A DNA stretch of 64,000 nt from Sipunculus nudus (Eukaryota; Annelida; Sipuncula; Golfingiida; Sipunculidae): assembly GCA_026874595.1 (NCBI GenBank), contig CM049310.1:69017556-69081555 (forward strand). Direction: 5' to 3'. Shown here piece after piece: positions 39,001 through 51,600 of this stretch. The stretch's first letter is position 1, and every line of letters begins with the position of its first letter. Under the pieces are notes generated by a model. It had not been told where the DNA came from. It was given only the letters and a program-made list of their open reading frames with translations, and ran no database searches. The position numbers and the translations under genes are program-made.

Positions 39001-42000
39001 CTTCATATGATCCCTAATGATTAGTAATGAATAATATGATTTACTTCTTTATCATTAAAATTGAACTGAAAAATGCCATAGGTGACTGCATGGTGATATT
39101 TGGAATATGTGACATTCTACCCATCGATACAAGATTCTTATATCATCAGTAACTGCAAGTTAATTTCCTGTTATTATAAACTAACAAATTCCTTTTCTAT
39201 TTTTCTTTAATTTGTTATTAAAAACCAATAAAAATTTATTAATTTGTTGTTTATTGTTATGTTGTTGGTTAAAACTACTAGATGAGTTGGGTTGGACACC
39301 TGGATCAACTGTGGCTGGCCATAAGCTGCCTGGATTCCTGTATGCCTCGCCTCAAGCGTGCATAATTTGATGAAAGGTCAACAAGGTCAACATACAGGTG
39401 ACTCAAGAGGGGCTGGAGAGAGCCAAAGTCTGACAGGGTCTCATAAAAAACATTAATAAAAGCTACAATTTTTGGCCAATTTCTTTCAGCTTTCTAAACT
39501 AAAAAGCTGAAATCCTTATGTGTGCATGATATGAAAATTATATCAACAGTGCTCACGGGAAACAAACGTGCCATGGTCACAGTTGGGCAAAATTTAAGGT
39601 ACTAATTTTATATTTATACTAATAACTTATAAAATTTGAAAAATTCAGAACTAATTTTGGGTATTCAATTGAATCTTGATTAAATAATGTTACATCCCTG
39701 ACAAAAAAATCTCTAGCAATGCCCTTGTTAAGGGAGTAAATATATTTCTTGATTTGTGCATTATGTTTGGGCCCATAACTTAAAACAATTACGCAATACT
39801 GACATCATTCTGGGATGTGCATAGAGAATGAAAAATATGTATATTGTTTATGATTAAAGTCAGATCAGTGGTTTTGATATTAGGCAGTCTTGAAGTGTAA
39901 CAATGGGTTTTTAATGGAAAAATGAAGTTTTTCATTAATATCTCGAAGGTATTAAGTCCTAGTGACCAAATTCTTGGCATGGTAGGGGATTTTGGAGACA
40001 TCTAACTGTATGCTGAATTTAAGGAACTTAGAGCTGAGCTTTTGCAAACTACATAACACTAGCTTGATGTAAACAATATGTTACAAGGTGCTTGAAAACT
40101 TGATTAAAATCTTCAGTTTTTGATCAACTGGTTTCAAATTTTTGGTGTTAACAGTTGAAATGCTGACAAAAACATGCTGTGAAAATTAAATCCACAGTAC
40201 TTACAGGAAAAAAACGTGCCATGGTCAAAGTTGGGCAAAATTTAAGGTACCAATTTTTTATTTTTATTAATATTTTAAAAAATTTAAAAGATTTTCATCT
40301 AATTTTGGGTATACAATTTAATTTTGATAAATTAAAGTTATATTACTGGAAAAAAGGTCCACAGCTTTAACCTTTTTTGTGTTAAGTGATCAAATATCTT
40401 TCCTTATTTTTTTCAAAATGCATTATGTTTGGGCCCAGAACTTTTTTAAATTAAATAATACAGACATAATTTCCGGCATGTACATAGGAACTATATAGAG
40501 GAATATTTATGGTAAATATGAGGAAAAAAACAGATGAGTGGTTTTGACATTAGGCAGTCCTAAAGTGGGAAAATAGGTTTTTAATAAAAAATTAAGGTTT
40601 TTCCTTAATTTCTCAAAGGAACGAAGTTGCAAAGACCCAGTTTTCGGCTTGGTAGGAGATCTTGGGGACATCTAACAGTATGCCAAATTTTGGATATCTA
40701 GGTCTTACGGTTTCAAAACGTGCCACATCTACGGACGGACGGACGGACGGACGGACAGACGGACGGACGACGGACAATGGACCACGACTATAGCTCAGAT
40801 GACTTATAGTCAGCTGAGCTAAAAATGCTACATTACACAACATTGCATCTTCTGGATTACACCTTGAATTATTTTTTCAAGGAAAGTTTTTGCATATCAG
40901 AGTGGAAACAGCATTACAATTAAGGAGATACAGTGAAAACAATAACAATTACTGCATAACACTTGGTGGGTTGGGTTTGCAGGGGGGAGGGTGTGATTGG
41001 GGTGGTGATATGAGAATAACCGTACACCTGTCACAGCAGGGGATCTCCCCCAGTGACTGTAACAAATCAGAAACCCTGGCATAGCTGACTTCCAGTGACC
41101 TAGAGTGGGACCCTGCATCTGTAATCAAAGCAAGTGACTACAGAAAAAAAATCAATAACTAGCTTAATTTTCAAGCTTAATTTCCTGTTATTATAAACTA
41201 ACAAATTCCTTTTCTATTTTTCTTTAATTTGTTATTAAAAACCAATAAAAATTTATTAATTTATTGTTTATTGTTATGTTGTTGGTTAAAACTACTAGAT
41301 GAGTTGGGTTGGACACCTGGATCAACTGTGGCTGGCCATAAGCTGCCTGGATTCCTGTATGCCTCGCCTCAAGCGTGCATAATTTGATGAAAGGTCAACA
41401 AGGTCAACATACAGGTGACTCAAGAGGGGCTGGAGAGAGCCAAAGTCTGACAGGGTCTCATAAAAAACATTAATAAAATTTCTTTCAGCTTTCTAAACTA
41501 AAAAGCTGAAATCCTAATGTGTGCATGATATGAAAATTATATCAACAGTGCTCACAGGACACAAACGTGCCATGGTCACAGTTGGGCAAAATTTAAGGTA
41601 CTAATTTTATATTTATACTAATAACTTATAAAATTTGAAAAATTCAGAACTAATTTTGGGTATTCAATTGAATCTTGATTAAATAATGTTACATCCCTGA
41701 CAAAAAAATCTCTGGCTTCAGCAATGCCCTTGTTAAGGGAGTAAATAAATTTCTTGATTTTTTACAAAGTGCATTATGTTTGGGCCCATAACTTAAAACA
41801 ATTACGCAATACTGACATCATTCTGGCATGTGCATAGAGAATGAAAAATATGTATATTATTTATGATTAAAGTCAGATCAGTGGTTTTGATATTAGGCAG
41901 TCTTGAAGTGTGACAATGGGTTTTTAATGGAAAAATGAAGTTTTTCATTTATATCTTGAAGGTATTAAGTCCTAGTGACCAAATTCTTGGCATGGTAGGG

Positions 42001-45000
42001 GATTTTGGAGACATCTAACTGTATGCCGAATTTAAGGAACTAAGAGCTGAAGCTGGGGAGCTGAGCTCTTGCAAACTGCATAACACTAGCTTGATGTAAA
42101 CAATATGTTACATGGTGCTTGAAAACTTATTAAAATCTACAGTTTTTGATCAACTGGTTTCAAATTTTTGGTGTTAACAGTTGAAATGCTAACAAAAACA
42201 TGCTGTGAAAATTAAATCCACAGTACTTAGAGGAAAAAAACATGCCATGGTCAAAGTTGGGCAAAATTTGAGGTACCAATTTTTTATTTTTATTAATATT
42301 TTAGAAAATTTAAAAGATTTTCATCTAATTTTGGGAATACAATTTAATTTTGATTAATTAAAGTTATATTACTGGAAAAAAGGTCAATAGCTTTAACATT
42401 TTTTGTGTTAAGTGATCAAATATCTTTCCTGATTTTTTACAAAATGCATTATGTTTGGGCCCATAACTTTTTTAAATTAATTAATACAGACATAATTTCT
42501 GGCATGTACATAGGAACTATATAGAGGAATATTTATGGTAAATATGAGGAAAAAAACAGATGAGTGGTTTTGATATTAGGCAGTCCTGAAGTGTGAAAAT
42601 AGGTTTTTAATAAAAAATTAAGGTTTTTCCTTAATTTCTCAAAGGAACGAAGTTGCAAAGACCCAGTTTTCGGCTTGGTAGGAGATCTTGGGGACATCTA
42701 ACAGTATGCCGAATTTTGGATATCTAGGTCTTACGGTTTCAAAACGTGCCACATCTACGGACGGACGGACGGACGGACGGACAGACGGACGGACGACGGA
42801 CAATGGACCACGACTATAGCTCAGATGACTTATAGTCAGCTGAGCTAAAAAAAGATTCAGAGGAATGCTGCTTTTTTCTGACCTGGTTTTCTATAGGGAC
42901 CACACAATCAGCCCTTTCTGTGAGCTGCTTCATTGCCAGCACAGAGTTGTAGGGAGACGTGATCACATCATCTTCTGCTGAGGGATAGACTGCTGTTACG
43001 AACCTATATATGATGCAAAATCATTTCAAAATATGAAAAGTGTGAAATTGTTGATATGCATCAGCACTGAAGAAATGAAGTTCCTGTGTTGAACAATTCT
43101 GGAGATATCCTGCTCACAAGGCCAAAATTAAAAAATCTAAAAAAAATAAATAAAATAAAAAAAATCAGAAATTGTAGGATGGCCCCCAAACGCATGCAGC
43201 ATTTACAGGCCACCAGTGCCAATAATCATGGCATGTTTTATAACAACCCACCCTGTGGTTCCTTAGAATTAAGCTTCTAAGTTTTTTTTTTATTAATAAG
43301 CTCTGAAACATTTAAAAATGTGCAAAGGTCCACATCTTCAAACTTGACTGAGGTTTGTTAATACATATCTGCACTGAAGAAATAAAATTCATCTAAGGCT
43401 GAGGGCTAATAAAGGGTTATTCACTTGAGAAAGAAAAAAACTATTTAATGACAATACCAATAACCATCACTGACATCATTTTTTATATAAATTTTTAATT
43501 ACTGGTATTTATTTAGGGCCAAATAACTGCAAATTACAAATGAAAGATATCTGATGATTATATATAATATTAAATTTTACTGTTTCAGACAAAATTAATT
43601 ATGACAGAATATTATTTACATTATATCCTGAATGTATAAAATCTGATCAATACAGTTTAAATGAAATAATAAAATTGGCTTACCTGTAAACATCAGGAAA
43701 CTCATCTTCCAGTAACCCAAGGACAAATGATCCCACGCCAGAACCAGTTCCTGATAATATATCATATATATATATATGCCTGTTAGCTGATGGGACAAGT
43801 CACCAACTAAGATTAGGTCTGTGGCCTGTTTGGGGCATTGTCTATTGAATAAGAAAGGTATCCATGCAACTACCCATATGATATTAAGGATGACATGTTT
43901 TTATCAAGACTCCTAGGTTTCAGATTTTATATACATTGAGTTAGGAATAATTTATAAGTCAAAACCTGCCATTAAGACATAAGAGTGAATCTCTGAGGTT
44001 ATTTCAAGATTTCACTAATATGCCACTGAGGCAAAGGGAGGGTTCAAAATTAGCCAAAATTAAGTCTCTTGCCTCAATTGTGACAGAATACCATCATTTT
44101 TATTGAACACAGCCACAAACATTTTTGTAAGCAAAATTAGATGCACATCAGCTTTTGCATATCCTGTGATCATCTGGTAAAACATTATAAAATTCCCCAA
44201 GTGCTGTATGATACTGAGCAAATGTTCTTTGGGTTCACAGCCCCAAAGTCTGGAATTCATCCACTGCTAAAGTCAGAAAATATCCACCCCTAACTCAATT
44301 ATTAACATTTTTAGAAACATGTTTCATCAGACTTTTATGTCATTATTAGGCATCTGCATTATCTGCTTGATGTTCAGTAATTAATTCATAGCACAACAGA
44401 GAAATACCCTGGGCAGAGAAAAAAATTGAGAGGAATTGAGAAAGAAAACAGGAGGGGAGGTTTGTATAAATGAACAGGAATTGGTTTTAATTTAAGAGGA
44501 ATGTGTGCTTTGCATATGGCTGTGCACATATATGCTTGCACTGTGAGTTTGATTTATTAAGACATTTGGAATAAAATATAATGGTATTAGTAATATTATT
44601 AATATTATCAAATATTGACTCCACATGAATACAAAGAAAAAAACTTGGTTGAGGTCCTTGTTATTTAATGTTAATTTGTGGTGTGGACTGTTCGCTTGTG
44701 AATTTCAGCAGTACATCTACAGTGACCTTATGTTGTCCAGTCAGCTGGTGCTGGAACCTACCATGTGTTATTGATTTCCACCATTCCATCAATGTTTAAT
44801 AAATTTCTTTGTATTTGCACACCTCTGTGATGTCCAGATTTTAACATAATTGATTAACTGACAACACTTATTATTTCCAGTGAACACTGACAGGTGGCAA
44901 GGAAGGATGCAGGTATTCAATTAATTTTATTGTTATTGTTATGACAAACATTCAAAGATAATCAATGATGCATTAGCCTTTTTGGTCAAATAAAAGTCAT

Positions 45001-45564
45001 TTCAGGTCTGGTAGGAATGTGGTGGGTTATTTACTCAGAATATCATAAAATCAATATTTCAATTATATGCTGGTTTATCTGAGGCCAGGAAGGCCAGGTA
45101 TGTCGGCTGAGACTGACATTGTCGGTGATATCAGACTGTAAACTCACCTTCATCAATTATAGAACCTAACTATAGGATAAGAGAATTTAATGTTCAGCTA
45201 GGGTTTTTGTTAAAACTCTATTCTTTAATCAAACCATCTTAAATTTACTAATCATATCTGATTGTCAGTCAACCCCGTAAGTTGATGATAATATCATATG
45301 TACAATAACAATGACAGGTTTGTAAACTACACACACTTGACCATGTGTGAGTGAGAGAACATATATATATGTTTCACAGTGCCATGTGCAGCCGTTCTGA
45401 TGAAAAGCTATTCTACATAGCTCAATGTTCAAATGGAGTTTTTTTTTTTTACTTTTTTTTTGGTGGAGGAAACCCCCTCCAGAAGCCAGTTTTCATACAG
45501 AGTTATTTATTTCTAGGCTAAGCTGACGTATAAATCTGACTAATAAGTAATATAAATAAATATA

Positions 45565-45609
<45 letters not shown>

Positions 45610-48600
45610 TTTTATGAATTTTGTAAATGTTAAATCAATTAGTTCACAAGACTACCTATAGGTGACAGCACTGACCTGTAGCAGCAAAAGATCAACTATT
45701 TTTCAATACACCTTTTTAGGCTTTTTATATAAAATGATTCATCTGCAAATATTGGCTCAATAAAGCAGCTTGAATCAACATGGTCAGCATAACTGAGAAT
45801 TTGATAATGCTACTGATACTGATAAGTTTTACTCTCTTTTGTATAAAAGGGAGTACGTGATGATATAATGATGATGATAAGTGTAAGATTCAGGTGGGAG
45901 CTACAGCACCTCTGGCATATAAATACACACTCAACAGGACTTAAAGGAACAAATGTGTATGGTCAAAGTTAACCAAATTTAAGGTACTAATTTATATTTA
46001 TGCTAATAACTTGAAAAAATACAATATTCAGGTCTAATTTCAGGAATACAACTGAATTTTGATTAAATAACTTTATATCCTTGAAAAAAGGTCTCAAGCC
46101 TCAACAATTATCATTTTAAGTGAGTAAATATATATTTTCCTGATTTATTACAAAATGCATTATATTCAGGCTAACAACTTCCAAAAAATTATCTAAAAAA
46201 TTATCTAATATTGACTTAATATTGACTTAACGTGCCAGTCTAACTGACAGACAGACAGAGAATGGACTACAACTATAGCTCAGATGATTTAGTCAGCTGA
46301 GCTGAAAATGGTTAATACTCAAGATTCACTATCATGTTGTAATGATGAAATATTGATAGGTTTATCCACTCTTGTACAGATAAAACCTCAAATCCTATAG
46401 AATGATGAAATATGCATTAGTTTATCCACAGCCCTGTACATAAAAAACCTCCAGCATGTGAATGACAGATAAGTAAGGCGAGACACAGGTAATAACAGCA
46501 GTTACCATACAGATGGAATTTACACTTTGGTTTGCAAATTCAAATGTATTCTTTTTCTTTGATTTTTCACCTGTAGCTAAATATTAAGATTGTTGGCTCT
46601 GTACAGCCATATTATTGCAACAGGATGGATGGCCATCAGAGTGCACTTGGTTTATTTTTCAATTAGATCACATATGATTGACCTGATTTAATGCTTCCAT
46701 TTTAAAATACCTTATATATACTTTTAAATATGACTTGCATCCCCCCAGATTTGATTTGTGAACTGAAAAATGCTGTTTTGTCGGCATCATTTGATACAAA
46801 TTTTAGTCAGTAGATGGCACTATGTGCACAAGCATTGGGAACTGTCAGGGAGCTCGGCACCATGCAATAGAAGAAAATAGTCCATGACACACTGACCACT
46901 CTCAAAGTAACTTGACCCAAGTGAAAAATACTGGCTGCTAGCATCCTTAGGTTTTATTATCCTGCAGTTGACAGTGTCACGGTCAGAGTGATTAGTCATT
47001 TGATCAGGGCTGCACATGGACATAGGTGATGCTCATGGAAGTCAGGTGTTCTCAGTGCACCCCTGCCTCTTTTAAGTTCTATCTTGCATAAAACAGTTCC
47101 ATTTGGACCTGATGGAGCCCCCTTTTTAACACTTGACAACTAAAGGAGAATAGACTATTTGTTATGATTTCATTTGTTAGATCTACTTCTGTGCTAGATC
47201 TATGAGATTTCAACAAGTATCAGTCTGAATGTTCATTGCCACGGAACCAGTAAATATTCCGATGATCATCACAAATCCAATGTATATTTTCTACAGTAGC
47301 CGAATGTCTGGGGAGATACAGTTGACCCTCTCAATGAAATATTGAGCTTATAGTCCTGTATTCTCAGCTAGCTATGGATCTAGCTTATGGAAAAGTGGCT
47401 CTCCAGGTGATAATCCTGAGAACTAACCCAGCATATCCTACAGATAGTGTTAGAATATTTATATTATAATCTGCTGACACAGATTAAATCAGTGAGTCTC
47501 ATCTTCTTACTATCAAAACTCTGGCAGCTAACTTTTCAGAGACCTTGATCCAGTGAGCTGTTCGGGTGTTTATTTCATGAATAATGAACAAGGTAATTAT
47601 ACCAATCAAATGACTTGAATACACTTGTTATACACAGCTGGTGGAGCAATGTTAAAAACCAACATTCAGCATTGCCGGGGGGGGGGGGGAATCAAGAATC
47701 CAACAAATCACATACAGCCATATAAATCTATTCCATTTCTAGTGCATGTGTTCTTGTTCATTTGGCCTGGGAAGAATGTATTGGTACATTTAGTCTGTTG
47801 GATTTGGTTGCCAGTTGTGATTTCAGCCTGAACACTTGTAGCCTTGTTCATTATTCACAAAACAGATGCAAGAGAAGCTTATTGAATCAAGGCTTGATAA
47901 TATAAAGATGGTGAGTATAGATTTTCTTAAATATTTGGACCTGTCATTATCAGAGAAACTTCTGTATACAGATGAAATTGCAGAATGCTCTCACCTCCTC
48001 CCATAGAGTGGATGATAAAGAAACACTGCAGACAGTCGCAGCATTCAGCAGCCCGTCTCACGCTCTCACTGATGTGTTCTCTGTACTGTGGGCCATACAT
48101 CTTGTGCCCAACAGCCCTTTTAATTTAAATATTTTATGTATCAACATATTGTTAAAACAGTCTTAATAATATTTAAATAGCTACCAAACACTGAATGTAA
48201 TTAACTGTTGTCTGAACAACACAAGAGGTTGAACCTTAAATATCAACTACCAGAGTCATTCATTGCTCATGTTTTCTGCATTTAGCCATCAATTATACAT
48301 TTTATAATATGTGATTTATAATATTCAATAGTTATTTCTAGAATGAAGGATAACCTTCGGTTTAACGTGGTAAAGTAGAGATGTTTTGATTTTTTTATGG
48401 AGCACTCACTATATTGGCACCCAGGTACACAACAAAACACACGTCAGTGTCTAAGCAACAATGAATATATTAATCCTGTTACACCTTACAAAAGCAGGAA
48501 TATAGTCCACATGAAATACATAGACTCCACACAAAAAAAGAACTTTATTTAAAACAGAGTCTGGTAAACAGTCTCTAGACGCCCTAAACTGGCAATTCTG

Positions 48601-51600
48601 GTCCCTGAATGGCGGCACTGGACTCCGACTTGTGGAACTTGGTACTGGCTGGCTGGCTTCTGGACACCTAAGACTGAATGACCAATCTGTCCATGTAACC
48701 CTTATAAATACCCTACTGCCCTGAAGGCACATACATAATCATAAGTCTCATACATTGCCTGGGACCTGTTTAGCTACTGAGGCTCATCTATATTCATAAG
48801 CATGCTGAATACTAAGTATGCTGGGAATAGTACACCGCTATCCACCAGAGCTCTTGACACAACAATGGCATAACTTGACCTGGAGCACTGGGGGACCCCT
48901 ACTGAATACCCATATTGTCTCCTGACACAATAACACTGGCCAGCTTATGAAACTCTACTCTCAACATATACACTCCTCTCAACAAACACAAAGATACAGC
49001 TAAACCAAAGAGTAAAATAACCCATGATTAAATAAAAAGACACAATTCACTTTGTGACAATTGTCCAATAAAACATATTTAATTATATTCAACACTGTTG
49101 GTCTGTTTGTTATATTTTTAGTGTGTAAAACATCATTTCTGATAAGCCACAAAATTTAAAAGCTGTAGATACAGAATGATCATTAATTATATAAATATAT
49201 AAAAATAATATAATATTCCTGGGGTTTAAACTTCCAAGTTAGTACCATTATATTTTACTTATCACCTAACAATTTCAAAAATTGTTTAACAGAAATGTCT
49301 CCAATATTCTTCTGATCATGCTTTAATGAAAGAGCGGACTGTGACTACTCACCAGTTATTGCCGGACCCTGATACATCGTATATAAACTGCTTATGGTCA
49401 AACACATCACGCAGCGGTCCCTTCATGATCTCACTGACCACTCCCTCCTCCATGTCCACCAAAACAGCCTGTGATAAGAAAAAAAAATTGGCTACTGAAA
49501 CATACACATTTTGATTATTAGACACATTAAAAGCTGTAAACTAATACTTGTTGTATACTTGTATATAAGCAGCAGACCCATGGAATCAATCCGATATACA
49601 ATGTATGGTTACAAGATATACTTTAAACTTTAACCCTCTTTTTTAACAGAGGTAATCACCTTTATTTTTTAAAATGCTTGTTTACTTAGGTATTTATTCA
49701 TCTGTAGTTTTCCATTCCAGTATTAGGGACATAGAATAAACTTGAAAACTGCACATTTTTTCATTTTAATCACATCACTGCTGTGTTCATCGAAATTTTA
49801 AGGAAGCAGTGCGTTTCTTCATGGTGTTTGACTGAGTGTGAAGGGAGCTGAAACAGATAATCTCACTGATACACCAAGCATTACAAGACAAGTACTTTCA
49901 CTCACTCTGGCTTTTAAAGCTCTGATCTTTCCCGTTCCCACACCAAGAGGGATGTCCATGTGGTTGTCTCCGCGGCAATCAACATTTCTGAAGAAACTGC
50001 TGAGAGGCTCATTGTACACACCTTGCTGCAAAAATCATTAACCTGTCAGATATGACAGTCCAATGAAGGTGTACATAGTATACTGTTCAGGATATAATTA
50101 TGTTGCAAGTTTTCTTTTGGACTATTACACTATTATAAATGTTTATACAGTGGAACCTCTCCTTACAGGCACATCTGTACTAAGGGTACATTACCCTCTC
50201 TGTGGCTACATTTGTTTTCTTAGATCTTAATTTGTTTTTCTGCAATGCCTATATATTATAGGCTCTAGTGAACAGGGAGGTGTATAAAGTAATGTCAGTT
50301 ACCTTGTTTACATGAGCATGCTCCCTCAGTGCTAAATCCCAGAATCTACATCCAATCTGATTACCACACTGGCCAACTGGAAAACAGAATAAGTATAATT
50401 AGAATATGTGCAGTTAACAAGCCACTACACTGATATGAGGTATCTGCTAGCCCTCCAAATTTTATGGCATCAGACATGCCCAAGTATCCCAAGATACACT
50501 GATAGATGAAACTAGAAATATTATTGTAGGTGGCATAATCAGTCAAGAGTACAAGATAATGCAGTCCTAAGACATGCAAAATATATGGCCAATATGTCTA
50601 ATCACTAGAGAGATAAATGCATTATAAATGTATATAACAAATAAATGATTTTTGGTGGTGCCACCTGTCTTGTGAATGAGAAAGCTGTCAATGATGGATG
50701 GACATGTAAAATTTCAGGCCATTACATTGTACAACTCCTGAGATATGTCTGATTTTCACCAAAACCAGACCTACAGATTGATGACAGGTAAAATTGGGAT
50801 ATTGCTCTTTTGCAACCTATAGATACCAAGAGCTAGCCCTGTGGAGAAGCAGCAATATCACATTTTCTTTGCAGTAAGTGCCTGTACTTTTGAATATACC
50901 AATCATTCAGCAGTAATATTGGTCCTAGTGGAGTCGAAACATCTGTATTGATGATAATATTAATATACATGTATTGGTTGTTTGGTGTCTTCCTGCTACA
51001 CAAGGAAAATGTGCCCAAATGTATTTGATCATATCTGTCCAATGATTTGTGAGGAAAAATCTCACTGTACTCTGCTGTAGCACTTGCACCCTGTGGGCCA
51101 AACAGTACACACTGTACCTAGCAGGTGGTAACCCCCAACTTACATTATCTATAACTGTAAAAATCAACAAAATAGTTTCATCTTTACACAGTAGATGGCG
51201 CTTCATGCTTTACCATCCAAAAAAAGCCCAGCTGGTTTCTGGTTTTCCACAGTTTACTTGCAGGTTTGTTTCCTGTTTCAGACCACTAAGAATTCCCTGA
51301 TTATGTCAACTTAATAAAATCAGTACAAATGCTGTGACATCTGATGCATAATATGGGTGGTAAATATGCGAAGCATATGAGAAAAGCACAGAAACTTCTT
51401 GATTTTTAATGTTAAAAAAATTTGACACCTTCAGCAGCAGATATGACATTCTTGATGTTAGGCTGTGATCCGGTACCTGGGTTGGAGTTCCAATGCATGG
51501 GTTGGTAGACCAGTGAATGGCACCTGTGGCTGTGAGGGGGGGGGGGGATCTTCATTCTTCACCCCAGCTGGCAGCATTGTTGGTTTTTCTGGCGCTGATG

